Source: Methanomassiliicoccaceae archaeon
Lineage (GTDB): Archaea > Thermoplasmatota > Thermoplasmata > Methanomassiliicoccales > Methanomethylophilaceae
NCBI GenBank assembly: GCA_034928305.1
Contig: JAYFOZ010000005.1
Coordinates: 83,011-147,010, forward strand
Direction of reading: 5' to 3'
Length of the DNA: 64,000 nt
Both the position numbers and the translations under genes were made by a program. The notes below the pieces were generated by a model. That model searched no databases and was not told the origin of the DNA. It saw nothing but the letters and a program-made list of their open reading frames with translations. Shown here one piece after another: positions 8,691-17,775 of this stretch. Numbering within the stretch: position 1 is the stretch's first letter; the number at the start of each line of letters is the position of its first letter.

Positions 8691-9935
8691 GTGTTTCCTT
8701 TGAATGACGGAGAATCTATATTCAAACATTATATGGATAAAAGAAACCCGCTTGTAAGGAACAAAAGGATCCTTCAATCATCATATATTCCCGAGCAGCT
8801 ACCTCATAGAGAAGCACAGATAAAAGAGATCGTCGAGATAGTTGCACCTTCTTTGGTAAAAGATAAGCCCTCGAATATTTTGATCATAGGAAAAACCGGA
8901 ACAGGAAAAACCGCTGTTGTAAAATATATCGGAAAAGAATTAAAAAAAGCCGATGAAAACGAAGAAAATTGTTCTTTCATTTACATAAATTGTGAAGTCG
9001 TCGATACTCCTTATGGAATTCTGTATAATATCGGAAATCAGATAATAAGGGATGAAACGAAAAGCATTCCATTCACCGGATGGAGTCTGGACAGAGTATT
9101 CAGTGAACTGACAAAATATGTAGATAAAGAAAATAAAATCTATATTATTGTCTTAGATGAAATCGACAGATCCTTCCAAAAGAATGGAGACGACATCTTT
9201 TATTTTTTAACGACGATAAATGAAGTTTTGGAAAAGTCCAAAGTATCCATAATAGGAATAAGCAATAATCCTAAATTTACTGAATTTCTAGATCCAAAAA
9301 TCAAAAGCAGATTGGGTGAAGAAAAAATTATTTTTCCTCCGTATAATACACTCCAATTGGAAGATATCCTTAAAGACAGATCGAAGGATGCTTTTGAACC
9401 CGGAATTCTTTCAGAAGGTGTAGTTTCTTATTGTGCCGCTCTTGCCGCTCAAGATATGGGTGATGCAAGAAGAGCTCTCGATCTTTTAAGAATAGCTTCG
9501 GATATCGCAGAAAGAAATAATGATAATGTTATTACCGAAGCACATGTAAAATATGCAAAAAACAAAATCGAACTCGATGCTGTTTCCGAAGTAGTAAGAA
9601 CGTTGACACCACAATCAAAAACAGTGTTGATGAGTATAGTAATAAACACAGAAAATGACAATCCCACAATGAATACGGGAGACGTTTTCACAACATACAA
9701 ACACATTTCTGAAATAATCGAATCTTCGATCCTTACACAGAGAAGAGTTGCAGGTCTGATATCCGAATTGGATATGATGGGTATAATCCATGCACGGGTA
9801 AAATCGTTCGGACGTGCCGGAAGAACAAGAGAGATTGAATTAGGAAGCAAAGAGATCATAGATCTGATCAAATCAGATGTTCTTTTTAAGAAATTAAAAA
9901 ATTACAAGAACGTAAAACAAACCACACTCATATGA
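8691..9935 (+). CDS. cdc6: Origin initiator Orc1/Cdc6
   Basis: This 414-aa AAA+ initiator binds origin recognition boxes and loads the MCM helicase. Walker A is GKTGTGKTA (about residue 66) and Walker B is IIVLDEID (about 153). Sensor 1 (IIGISNN) and sensor 2 (DARRALDLLR) follow, with a C-terminal winged helix (about 310-400) that contacts the box. The start is GTG at 8691, about 30 bases after a TATA-like element. The gene lies between two inverted origin boxes, so the initiator and its sites form one unit. Its codons are clearly AT-richer than those of the flanking genes. Confidence 0.96.
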   Translation: MFPLNDGESIFKHYMDKRNPLVRNKRILQSSYIPEQLPHREAQIKEIVEIVAPSLVKDKPSNILIIGKTGTGKTAVVKYIGKELKKADENEENCSFIYINCEVVDTPYGILYNIGNQIIRDETKSIPFTGWSLDRVFSELTKYVDKENKIYIIVLDEIDRSFQKNGDDIFYFLTTINEVLEKSKVSIIGISNNPKFTEFLDPKIKSRLGEEKIIFPPYNTLQLEDILKDRSKDAFEPGILSEGVVSYCAALAAQDMGDARRALDLLRIASDIAERNNDNVITEAHVKYAKNKIELDAVSEVVRTLTPQSKTVLMSIVINTENDNPTMNTGDVFTTYKHISEIIESSILTQRRVAGLISELDMMGIIHARVKSFGRAGRTREIELGSKEIIDLIKSDVLFKKLKNYKNVKQTTLI

Positions 9936-9947
9936 TTTTTTCACTTC

Positions 9948-9971
9948 CAGTGGAAATGAAGGGGTGGGGGT
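9948..9971 (+). other. Origin recognition box (right)
   Basis: The plus strand reads CAGTGGAAATGAAGGGG then TGGGGGT, preceded by acttc and followed by a run of Ts. It matches the left box over 24 bases in inverted orientation. The extended form (cttCCAGTGGAAA...GGGG) fits the archaeal origin recognition box consensus well. Its G-string points away from the initiator gene, so the two boxes face outward around orc1/cdc6. Confidence 0.9.
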
Positions 9972-9982
9972 TTTTTAATGGA

Positions 9983-10822
9983 TTATAATCTTTTTCCTCT
10001 TTTTTCTAGAATTATTCCCATGTAAATAATATAGAACGAAGAAAATATCAGCAATATGGTAAGTGTAAATATTGCAAGGTCCGGAATACTGTTCGGAGCA
10101 TAATTATCCACTGCAACTCCTTTTCCTTCCAAGATAAGTTTTATGCTTCCGATCCACGGTATTTCCAATACGGGTACCGACACGATCATACTGTACGTCA
10201 CAAGCTCTGATATTATAAACTCGGAATTAGAGGACCGACTTTGATCGACAATCGAATTGTTATCGCCCATCGTCACATACCCAGACACTCCTGTTTCTGT
10301 TTCACTTAATATAAATTCGATATCGATATCCACATCGATACCGCGATATCCGACATCATACAGGGTTATGTCTTCCCTCAGCATCTCCGGGTCCAGTTCC
10401 GTGTCAGGGAAGTCCGTGCTGCCCCATGAATCATATGTATCAAGATTTGGAATGCTGGCATATTTTCCAGAAGAGTCCTCTTTTACTTCTATGATCAGAA
10501 GCGCGCGATGTATTACGCTGGAATCGTTATTTGTTTTGTATATAATGACGCTGCCATAATCTCCGAAGGTCATGAAACCAGTTTCCAGGCCCTGAAGATA
10601 TGTCTGTATTTCTACTCTGGATCGGTCTCTTACAAAAACCAAATCGCCCGTATCTATAACTCCGATGTCCGAACGATCATCGTCATGCTGCATACTTTGT
10701 GAAGTTATAACGGAAAAATGGGGGTCGTGTCCGGAATAAAAATGCGTGCCGGCATACGAACACATGAAGAACAAAAAAATGACCGCGACCGCAATCATTG
10801 TGTTTCTGTCCTCTCGGCTCAT
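9983..10822 (-). CDS. Signal peptidase I, archaeal/ER type (S26B)
   Basis: This 279-aa membrane protease removes signal peptides from secreted proteins. An N-terminal membrane segment (about residues 12-28) leads to the nucleophile Ser in VITSQSMQ. The His of VIHRALL replaces the Lys used by bacteria, and a GDNNSIVD motif carries the conserved Asp. A long extracytoplasmic domain and a second C-terminal membrane helix (about 250-272) follow. A TTG at 10837 is possible, but the ATG at 10822 lies about 27 bases after a TATA-like TTAAAATAA. It is AT-rich like orc1. Confidence 0.85.
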   Translation of the reverse strand: MSREDRNTMIAVAVIFLFFMCSYAGTHFYSGHDPHFSVITSQSMQHDDDRSDIGVIDTGDLVFVRDRSRVEIQTYLQGLETGFMTFGDYGSVIIYKTNNDSSVIHRALLIIEVKEDSSGKYASIPNLDTYDSWGSTDFPDTELDPEMLREDITLYDVGYRGIDVDIDIEFILSETETGVSGYVTMGDNNSIVDQSRSSNSEFIISELVTYSMIVSVPVLEIPWIGSIKLILEGKGVAVDNYAPNSIPDLAIFTLTILLIFSSFYIIYMGIILEKRGKRL

Positions 10823-10893
10823 ATATATGTAACACAACTGAGTTATTTTAAGACTCTCAATCGATAAATAGGAAAATACCCATAAGGCGTGTG

Positions 10894-11340
10894 ATGGAAA
10901 GGCCCTCTAACGACGAGTACTTTATGAGCATGGCCAAGCTTGTGGCCACCAGGTCCACATGCATACGCAGACAGGTCGGAGCCGTTGTAGTCAAAGAAAA
11001 AAGGGTATTGTCCACAGGTTACAACGGAGCTCCAAAGGGGTCCAGGCATTGCGAAGAGCTTGGATGCATCCGCGAGATACTCGACGTGCCCTCCGGGACC
11101 AGGCATGAGCTTTGCAGGGGCGTGCATGCGGAGCAGAATGCGGTGGTTCAGGCGGCATATTTCGGTGTCAGCGTAAAAGATGCTTCGATATACACGACCA
11201 CTTACCCCTGCTCGATGTGCGCCAAAATAATAATCAATGCAGGGATAACCGAAATAGTATACGGCGAGGGATATCCCGACAATCTGTCCAAGGATCTGTT
11301 AGAAGAATCGGGCCTGATCGTAAGAAAATACCCTGCGTGA
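10894..11340 (+). CDS. Deoxycytidylate (dCMP) deaminase
   Basis: The 148-aa zinc enzyme converts dCMP to dUMP for thymidylate synthesis. The cytidine/deoxycytidylate deaminase motif H-A-E-Q-N (about residue 74) gives the zinc His and the proton-shuttling Glu. P-C-S-M-C (about 100-105) gives the two zinc Cys. The N-terminal [15 protein letters not shown] segment and an additional C-x-C-type region (H-C-E-E-L-G-C) are typical of dCMP deaminases. The ATG at 10894 follows a TATA-like element (gataaata) by about 27 bases. It is the first gene rightward of the origin. Confidence 0.92.
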   Translation: MERPSNDEYFMSMAKLVATRSTCIRRQVGAVVVKEKRVLSTGYNGAPKGSRHCEELGCIREILDVPSGTRHELCRGVHAEQNAVVQAAYFGVSVKDASIYTTTYPCSMCAKIIINAGITEIVYGEGYPDNLSKDLLEESGLIVRKYPA

Positions 11341-11359
11341 CCACGTTTTTATAATTATT

Positions 11360-11430
11360 ATAGGGTATATAAACGGCTACAATTAATATTAAGTATATTC
11401 TTTGATATAACAGCCCAAAAGGTCGGGGAG
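11360..11430 (+). promoter_or_regulatory. Promoter and leader of the ATP synthase operon
   Basis: A good TATA box (gggtatataaacgg, about 11363-11376) stands in an AT-rich stretch after dCMP deaminase. It should start transcription near 11395-11400. This leaves a short leader ending in GGGGAG at 11425-11430, a Shine-Dalgarno sequence six bases before the TTG start of subunit H. Confidence 0.6.
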
Positions 11431-11436
11431 TTTAAT

Positions 11437-11769
11437 TTGAGCCGAACTGAAATACTTACGGAGATTAAGGACGCGGAGAAGGCCGCAGACGCAAAGGTCG
11501 AAAAGGCCCGCAGCGAAAGCAGGGAGGCATTATCCAAGGCCCGCAGGGATTCTGTGAAGAAGATTCAGGACGAGGAAGCTAAGATACGAAGCTCCACCGA
11601 GTCCAAGATCGCAGCAAAGAACAAGGAGCTTCAGGTCAAACGCGAAGAGCTCCTCAGAGAGGGCAGGGCCCAGGCCGACGCTCTCCAGAAAGTTTCTGAA
11701 GCTAAGATGAAGGAAGTCAAAGATTTTCTCAACAAAGAATTCGAGAGGACCCTAGATGTCACTTCCTGA
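11437..11769 (+). CDS. atpH: A-type ATP synthase subunit H (AhaH)
   Basis: This 110-aa, almost wholly alpha-helical coiled-coil protein forms a heterodimer with subunit E, the peripheral stalk that stops the A1 head from rotating. Heptad-like repeats of Ala, Glu and Lys run from residue 5 to about 100. It is the first gene of an H-I-K-E-C-F-A-B-D operon. The start is TTG at 11437, set by the GGGAG just upstream. It overlaps subunit I by 14 bases, which points to coupled translation. Confidence 0.9.
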   Translation: MSRTEILTEIKDAEKAADAKVEKARSESREALSKARRDSVKKIQDEEAKIRSSTESKIAAKNKELQVKREELLREGRAQADALQKVSEAKMKEVKDFLNKEFERTLDVTS

Positions 11770-13852
11770 GTCGATGAGTAGGATTGTAATAGCGGGTACC
11801 AAAGCCCACATGGACGAGGCCATCGAGGTCTTGTACGGTGCCGAAGCGGTACACCTGATCGATCACACAGTCGACGCGGACGAGGGCTTTTCCATCGGGT
11901 CGCCCCGTGAATACTCATCAAAAGCCTCCGAAAGGCTTCTGAAAGTGAGGTCCATGGAGAAGGAGCTAGGTATAAACAAACATACCAAAACTCCAAGCCG
12001 ATCGGTGGAAGAGATAAAGAGCCAGATCAAATCTGCAAGCGTCGAATCAGCCGAGGACGAAATTATGAAGGTCCTCGACAGAAGGAATGATCTCAACCAG
12101 AGAATCGCCGCACTAAACACTAAGAAAAACAACCTTGAAATTTTACAGATGCTCCCGGTGGACCTTGAATTATACAATGGTTTCAAGAGCATCGTCGCCA
12201 TCGTCGGCACTGTTGCCGACGACCCCTCCGAGGCCATCAAAGCGATGGACGCGGAGTTTTTCGTCGCCACCAGGAAGAAAGGCCCCACCGCGGTGGCCAT
12301 CTTCGCAAGGAACAGCGACAGGGACAAGGCGATATCGTCGCTCTCCGCTTACGGATTCTCCGAAATCCAGGTGCCGACCGGGTCTTCCGGGACCCCGGCC
12401 GATGCACTCAAGGCCGTAGAGGCCGAGATCGCAGAGACGGAAGCGGGCATTGCAAAGGTCGAAGAGGACCTCGCAACCCTGAAGGAAAAGCATCAGGCGT
12501 TCCTCAGAGCATCGGACGAGGACCTGTCAATAACAGTCGAAAAGGGAGAGGTCCCCCTTAGGATCGCCACGAGCGAATACTCGTTCGTCATAGACGCGTG
12601 GGTGCCCACCAAGAGGGTGGAGCATGTCAAAGAGAAGCTCGAGAAGGACACCGACGGCAGAATGTACGTCGAGTTCCAGGAGACCCGCGGACGCAAGGAC
12701 GCCGAGGTCGAAGCCGTAGAGAAACGCTTCAAGACGGCGCCCACAAAGATGAACAACGGGGAATACTCCACGGGCTACGAGTACGCCACGAAACTTGTGG
12801 ACGTACCGAAGTACCAGGAGATCGATCCAACAATTCTTATCGCATTGTTCCTGCCCATGTTCTTCGGATTCATGGTAGGAGATGTCGGATACGCCATCCC
12901 GTTCATGGTGCTCGGAGCATACGGGCTTAAAGTTGCCAAGGGCAGAGACTGGCGCATCATCGCACGTGTACTGTTCTTCGGCGGAATATGGGCGTTCGTT
13001 TTCGGACTCCTGTTCTACGGGGAATGCCTCGGAATGCATTTCACCGGAACGTATTCGCCAACCGGCATAACCTGGGAACACATATTCGGTATGGAGGAGG
13101 GGGCGCTGGGCGCATTCTCGGCCGTACTGCCTGATTTCATCCACGCCGAGGGAGGACACATCATCAATCACGTGGGTGTCGGAAAACTTGTGGAGATCCC
13201 GCTTCTTCTGAAGCTCTCGGTCTACATAGGAATAGTGCACCTGATGATCGGGTACATATGTGCGTTCATAAACCTCAAAATGAGGCACGGCTTCAAGCAT
13301 GCCTTCATGGAGCAGGGCGGATGGATACTGGCATTCATCGGTCTGGTAATGTTCTGTTACGCATTGGCGTCCGCGCTGATAGGTGATATGAGCACACTGA
13401 TGACGGAATACATGATGCCCTTCGCCATAGGAATAGTGCTTTTGATAGTAGGATGCGCGATCAACATCAAGAGCCATGGCGGAATGAGCATCATGGAGCT
13501 GCCGGGAATAGTAGGCAACATACTCTCTTACACACGTTTGGCGGCCATCGGAATGTCCAAAGCGGGCATGGCGCTGGCCTTCAACTATATTGCGTTTATT
13601 ATGATCTACGACTCGATGGGAGGCATACTGGGTCTTATACTCGGATTTGCCGTGTTCCTGATCGGTCACCTCATGATATTCTTCCTGGCGATCCTTTCGG
13701 CGGGACTGCACAGCCTAAGGCTGCAGTACGTCGAACTGATGGCCAAGTTCTTTGTCGGAGGCGGAAAGGAGTACGCTCCTCTCAAGATCACACGCAAGAA
13801 AACCCATTACGAACCCCTTAAAACAGAAAATAAAACCAAAACAGAGGTATAA
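11756..13852 (+). CDS. atpI: A-type ATP synthase subunit I (a-type, membrane)
   Basis: This 698-aa subunit forms the ion half-channels against the K ring. The first 340 or so residues are cytoplasmic with coiled coils (about 55-130 and 225-260) that hold the peripheral stalks. The C-terminal half has about eight membrane helices, with the family's NILSYTRLAAIGMSKAGMA region (about residue 585), which carries the essential Arg, and the H-S-L-R-L-Q-Y-VE segment (about 650). A GAGAGGA lies a few bases before the ATG at 11756. Confidence 0.95.
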   Translation: MSLPESMSRIVIAGTKAHMDEAIEVLYGAEAVHLIDHTVDADEGFSIGSPREYSSKASERLLKVRSMEKELGINKHTKTPSRSVEEIKSQIKSASVESAEDEIMKVLDRRNDLNQRIAALNTKKNNLEILQMLPVDLELYNGFKSIVAIVGTVADDPSEAIKAMDAEFFVATRKKGPTAVAIFARNSDRDKAISSLSAYGFSEIQVPTGSSGTPADALKAVEAEIAETEAGIAKVEEDLATLKEKHQAFLRASDEDLSITVEKGEVPLRIATSEYSFVIDAWVPTKRVEHVKEKLEKDTDGRMYVEFQETRGRKDAEVEAVEKRFKTAPTKMNNGEYSTGYEYATKLVDVPKYQEIDPTILIALFLPMFFGFMVGDVGYAIPFMVLGAYGLKVAKGRDWRIIARVLFFGGIWAFVFGLLFYGECLGMHFTGTYSPTGITWEHIFGMEEGALGAFSAVLPDFIHAEGGHIINHVGVGKLVEIPLLLKLSVYIGIVHLMIGYICAFINLKMRHGFKHAFMEQGGWILAFIGLVMFCYALASALIGDMSTLMTEYMMPFAIGIVLLIVGCAINIKSHGGMSIMELPGIVGNILSYTRLAAIGMSKAGMALAFNYIAFIMIYDSMGGILGLILGFAVFLIGHLMIFFLAILSAGLHSLRLQYVELMAKFFVGGGKEYAPLKITRKKTHYEPLKTENKTKTEV

Positions 13853-13854
13853 AA

Positions 13855-14088
13855 ATGGTATTGGAAGGAGACGTCGGATCTGGATTGATTGCAATCGGAG
13901 CAGGAATAGCAGTTGGATTGGCCGGACTTGGGTCCGGTATGGCCGAGAAAGACATAGGTGCCGCAGCAGTAGGTGCCATCACGGAAGACGCCAGCCTTTT
14001 CGGAAAGGCTATGATTTACATGGTTCTTCCTGAGACAATCGTCATCTTCGGACTGGTTATCGCTATCCTTGCTATCTTCGTGATGTGA
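13855..14088 (+). CDS. atpK: A-type ATP synthase subunit K (proteolipid)
   Basis: This 77-aa protein is a single hairpin of two membrane helices (about residues 10-32 and 50-76) that forms the rotating c-ring. The ion-binding carboxylate is Glu60 in the L-P-E-T-I motif of the second helix. The loop A-E-K-D-I-G contacts the central stalk. One-hairpin size agrees with the small ring subunit of Methanosarcina-type enzymes, not the duplicated forms of some archaea. Whether it carries sodium or protons cannot be settled by eye. It starts two bases after the subunit I stop. Confidence 0.94.
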   Translation: MVLEGDVGSGLIAIGAGIAVGLAGLGSGMAEKDIGAAAVGAITEDASLFGKAMIYMVLPETIVIFGLVIAILAIFVM

Positions 14089-14105
14089 AGCCAGAGGCTC
14101 ATCTC

Positions 14106-14663
14106 ATGGCATTGGAAAGCGTCACGAAGGAGATACAGGCGGAAGCGGACGCCAAGGTCAGGTCCATATCGGACTCGGCCAACGCGGAGATCGAAAAGAT
14201 CAACGCAGAAGCGGACGCCCGTATCTCTGAAATGAAAACAAGCGAGGATAAGAAGCTCGAGAGCGAGATCGAGCGCCTTGGCCGCCAGGAAATCTCAAGC
14301 GCAGAGCTTGAGAGCAAGAATATCGTATTGGCCAAGAAGAGGGAGATTCTCGCCCGCACATTTGACGAAGCTCTCGCGGAGCTGGAGTCCTCCAGCAAGG
14401 CGGACAAGCTGGCACGCTACAAGGCACTCGTCAATGACGCTAAGGAGCTAATATCTGCGCCCATCGCGGTCATTTCCGACAAGGACAACTTCACAGCCGG
14501 GGAGCTCGGCGTGGAATCCGTGGAGAAGGACAGCGGCATCAGCGCAGGACTTATCCTCAGGAGCAAGGACGGAAGCATAGAGGTCGACCTGCAGTACAGA
14601 ACGTTGCTTAGCGACATCTGGGACAGCAACCTGAAAACCCTATCGGATATCCTGTTCGGGTGA
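14106..14663 (+). CDS. atpE: A-type ATP synthase subunit E
   Basis: This 185-aa peripheral-stalk subunit pairs with subunit H. The N-terminal 100 residues form a long charged coiled coil, and the C-terminal globular domain (about 110-185), which ends DSNLKTLSDILFG, binds the A/B head. A GTG at 14085 overlapping the subunit K stop would add seven residues. I prefer the ATG at 14106 because AGAGG at 14093-14097 lies eight bases before it. Subunit C begins four bases after its stop. Confidence 0.92.
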   Translation: MALESVTKEIQAEADAKVRSISDSANAEIEKINAEADARISEMKTSEDKKLESEIERLGRQEISSAELESKNIVLAKKREILARTFDEALAELESSSKADKLARYKALVNDAKELISAPIAVISDKDNFTAGELGVESVEKDSGISAGLILRSKDGSIEVDLQYRTLLSDIWDSNLKTLSDILFG

Positions 14664-14667
14664 ATAC

Positions 14668-15729
14668 ATGTTCAGGCGCAACACGAGACGTGGAAACTAC
14701 GCATACACGGTAACCAGGGTCAAGGCGAAGAAGTCCCAGCTGATCAAGGAAGAGGAATACAACAAGATGTTGCTCATGGCCCTTCCTGAGATATCCCGTT
14801 ACATGAGCGAGAGCGGATACCAGAAGGAAATGTCCGAGCTCGCAGGCAGGATGTCCGGCATAGACCTGGTGGAGTACGCGTCCTATCTGAACATGTCGAG
14901 GGTGTTCACAAGCATCCTCAAGGCATCGGAGGGGGAGCTGTACACCATGGTCTCGGCGTACCTGGAGAAATGGAACATCTGGAACGTTAAGATGATACTC
15001 CGCGGCAAATCGTTCGGACTGGACGAGAAGAGCATCAAGGAGGACCTCGTCCCCGCAGGAAGCCTAAAGGAGGCACACCTGGACAAGCTCCTGTCGCTCT
15101 CGACCGTGGAAGAGATATTGACCGAATACAGCAGGATGGATTCTGTGAACATCCCGTCGGACCTGATAGCGGCATATATGGGAACATCCGGAGGACTCGC
15201 AGTCATAGAGGACTACCTTGACAAATTCAAGTACGCGAGGCTTCTCCAGGCCATTGTGCCGGACAGCAGGCCCACGCTAATGTTCCAGGACTACGTCAGG
15301 CGTGAGATCGACCTTGTAAACTTCTCTACAATAATGAAGCTCAAGGCCGAAGGGATCTACGGCGAAGCGAACGTCATGGAATACATCATACCCGGCGGAA
15401 AGCAGATCGACAGAAGGACGGCCGCACAGCTGGCCAACATAGAGTCGGTATCTGCGGTCTCAAGCGAGATATCGCAGATGGACTTCTACGAGGCCGTGAA
15501 ACCGTTGCTCGATGCCCCTGTTGTTTCGATAAGGGCGATAGAGAGCGCCCTTAAGAGATATGAGATGGAGCGCGCGAAGAAGTTCTCTCATATGAACCCG
15601 CTGTCCGTCGCTCCGGTGATAGACTACATGATACACAAGGAGACTGAAATCTCCAACATACTTGCTATCGCGAGAGGAATCCAGAGCGGGCTGGACACCG
15701 ATGTTATCAAAGGGCTGCTGGTGATCTGA
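14668..15729 (+). CDS. atpC: A-type ATP synthase subunit C
   Basis: This 353-aa funnel-shaped subunit joins the rotating central stalk (D, F) to the K ring. It has the family's all-helical threefold layout, starting with an N-terminal segment N-Y-A-Y-T-V-T-R-V-K-A-K. It is the homolog of V-ATPase subunit d. The stop overlaps the subunit F start by one base (TGATG), typical of tight coupling. Confidence 0.93.
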   Translation: MFRRNTRRGNYAYTVTRVKAKKSQLIKEEEYNKMLLMALPEISRYMSESGYQKEMSELAGRMSGIDLVEYASYLNMSRVFTSILKASEGELYTMVSAYLEKWNIWNVKMILRGKSFGLDEKSIKEDLVPAGSLKEAHLDKLLSLSTVEEILTEYSRMDSVNIPSDLIAAYMGTSGGLAVIEDYLDKFKYARLLQAIVPDSRPTLMFQDYVRREIDLVNFSTIMKLKAEGIYGEANVMEYIIPGGKQIDRRTAAQLANIESVSAVSSEISQMDFYEAVKPLLDAPVVSIRAIESALKRYEMERAKKFSHMNPLSVAPVIDYMIHKETEISNILAIARGIQSGLDTDVIKGLLVI

Positions 15730-16034
15730 TGGAAATAGCTGTTATCGGTAACGAGGAGTTCGTGCTCGGGTTCCGCCTTGCGGGGCTCAGGATGGTATTC
15801 GTCGCAAACGAAGTGAACTACCAGGAAAAGATGCTGGAAGCAATTGGCGATCCAAACGTGGGGATCCTGGCGGTTGACGCCAAGGACCTCGCATATCTGT
15901 CCCACAACGTCAGGAACAGGGTTTTGGATTCGATCCAGCCGGTCATTGTGCCGGTAGGGGGCGACGAAAGCGACCTCCGTGAGAAAGTAAAAAGAGTAAT
16001 TGGCGTTGATTTATACAAAGCAGAGGATGAATGA
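15729..16034 (+). CDS. atpF: A-type ATP synthase subunit F
   Basis: This 101-aa Rossmann-like subunit of the central stalk binds subunit D. The start MEIAVIGNEEFVLGFRLAGL is typical of the family, and the C-terminal helix (about 85-101) is the part that inserts into the head and tunes activity. Position and length match other archaeal operons. The catalytic subunit A starts directly after its stop. Confidence 0.93.
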   Translation: MEIAVIGNEEFVLGFRLAGLRMVFVANEVNYQEKMLEAIGDPNVGILAVDAKDLAYLSHNVRNRVLDSIQPVIVPVGGDESDLREKVKRVIGVDLYKAEDE

Positions 16035-17771
16035 ATGACCGCTGAACAAGGTGTAATTTACAGGGTTGCCGGACCGGTCGTGACCGCCATCGGGATTTCG
16101 CCCAGGATGTACGACGTCGTGCATGTTGGCAACGAGAAGCTGATGGGAGAGGTCATTAAGATCGTAGGTGACAAGACAATCATCCAGGTTTACGAGGAGA
16201 CGTCCGGTGTCAAACCCGGCGAACCGGTTACAAACACCGGTCTTCCTCTCGTCGTAGAGCTGGGACCAGGACTTCTGACCTCCGTTTATGACGGAATCCA
16301 GAGGCCCCTGCCGACCCTAAGGGATATGATGGGAGATTTCATCTTCCGCGGTGCCACCGCACCGGGGCTGAGCAGAGATCTCGAATGGGAGTTCGTTCCC
16401 ACGGTGAAAGTCGGGGACGAAGTATCGGCCGGGCAGGTTCTCGGTACGGTTCAGGAAGGACCCATGATGCACAAGATCATGGTGCCTCCGGCCATTTCGA
16501 AAGGGAAAGTCGAGAAAATCACAGAGAAAGGGAAATACAACGTCGACAAGGTCATCGCCGTAGTCGACGGGCACAAACTCACGATGGTCCAGAAATGGCC
16601 GGTACGTGGGCCCCGCCCGGTCGCCGAGAAATACATGCCTGACGTGCCCCTCATTACAGGGCTCAGGGTCCTGGACACGATGTTCCCCCTCGCAAAGGGA
16701 GGAGCGGCCGCAATCCCCGGTGCGTTCGGTACCGGAAAGACGGTCACACAGCAGTCCCTGGCCAAATTCTCGGACGCCGAGATCGTGGTGTACATAGGAT
16801 GCGGAGAGCGCGGGAACGAGATGACGGAAGTTCTTACAGAATTCCCCGAACTGACGGACCCCAAGACGGGAGAGTCGCTCATGAAGAGGACCGTCCTGAT
16901 CGCCAACACGTCCAACATGCCTGTCGCCGCAAGGGAAGCATCCGTTTACACCGGAATGACCATTGCGGAGTACTTCAGGGACATGGGATACAACGTCGCT
17001 CTCATGGCCGACTCCACCTCGAGGTGGGCCGAGGCCATGCGTGAGATCTCGTCCAGATTGGAAGAGATGCCCGGAGAAGAGGGATACCCCGCTTACCTCG
17101 CGGGACGTCTGTCCGAGTTCTACGAGCGCGCATGCCGTGCAAAGGTCCTCAACGGAGAGGACGGGTCCATCACCGTTATCGGTGCGGTCTCTCCTCCCGG
17201 AGGAGACCTGTCCGAACCCGTTACACAGAACACCCTCCGTATCGTACGTGTGTTCTGGGCACTCGACACCAAGCTGAGGGAGAGGAGACACTTCCCCACC
17301 ATCAACTGGCTTACCTCCTACACCATGTATGGAAAGGAGCTGTCCGGATGGTTCAAGAAGAACGTCGCAGAGGACTTCATCGATCTGAGGGCATGGGCAA
17401 TGCAGGTCCTGCAGAAGGAATCCGAGCTTCAGGAAATAGTCCAGATGGTCGGTTCCGATTCACTGCCGGACGAGCAGAAGATGACCCTCGAGACTGCGAA
17501 AATGATACGCGAGATATTCCTCCAGCAGAACGCATACCACCCCGTGGACTGCTACTGCCCCATGGAGAGACAGTACGTCATGATGAAGCTCATCAGGAAA
17601 TTCTCCGAGCTGGCCGAAAAAGCTATAGTCAACGGAATAGCCGTCGACAAGATAGCGTACCTCCCCGTAAGGCAGAGGTTCAACCAGGCCAAATACGAAG
17701 AGAAGATCGACGAAGAGCTGAAAGCGGTAGGAGCAGACATGGAAGAACAGTTCAAAGGACTGGGAGTGTGA
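16035..17771 (+). CDS. atpA: A-type ATP synthase catalytic subunit A
   Basis: This 578-aa catalytic subunit makes ATP at the A/B interface. The N-terminal beta barrel (about 1-75) is followed by the 'bulge' insert specific to V/A-type A subunits (about 110-195). The nucleotide domain has P-loop GAFGTGKT (about 230) and the arginine-rich E-R-G-N-E-M motif near 258. [10 protein letters not shown] (about 325) and the P-S-E-type C-terminal domain follow. No intein interrupts the P-loop. Four bases separate it from subunit B. Confidence 0.97.
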   Translation: MTAEQGVIYRVAGPVVTAIGISPRMYDVVHVGNEKLMGEVIKIVGDKTIIQVYEETSGVKPGEPVTNTGLPLVVELGPGLLTSVYDGIQRPLPTLRDMMGDFIFRGATAPGLSRDLEWEFVPTVKVGDEVSAGQVLGTVQEGPMMHKIMVPPAISKGKVEKITEKGKYNVDKVIAVVDGHKLTMVQKWPVRGPRPVAEKYMPDVPLITGLRVLDTMFPLAKGGAAAIPGAFGTGKTVTQQSLAKFSDAEIVVYIGCGERGNEMTEVLTEFPELTDPKTGESLMKRTVLIANTSNMPVAAREASVYTGMTIAEYFRDMGYNVALMADSTSRWAEAMREISSRLEEMPGEEGYPAYLAGRLSEFYERACRAKVLNGEDGSITVIGAVSPPGGDLSEPVTQNTLRIVRVFWALDTKLRERRHFPTINWLTSYTMYGKELSGWFKKNVAEDFIDLRAWAMQVLQKESELQEIVQMVGSDSLPDEQKMTLETAKMIREIFLQQNAYHPVDCYCPMERQYVMMKLIRKFSELAEKAIVNGIAVDKIAYLPVRQRFNQAKYEEKIDEELKAVGADMEEQFKGLGV

Positions 17772-17775
17772 TACT

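Noticed and set aside
12527..13711. 394-codon minus-strand frame opposite ATP synthase subunit I
   Set aside because: His/Tyr/Gln-rich shadow frame of a conserved membrane protein gene.
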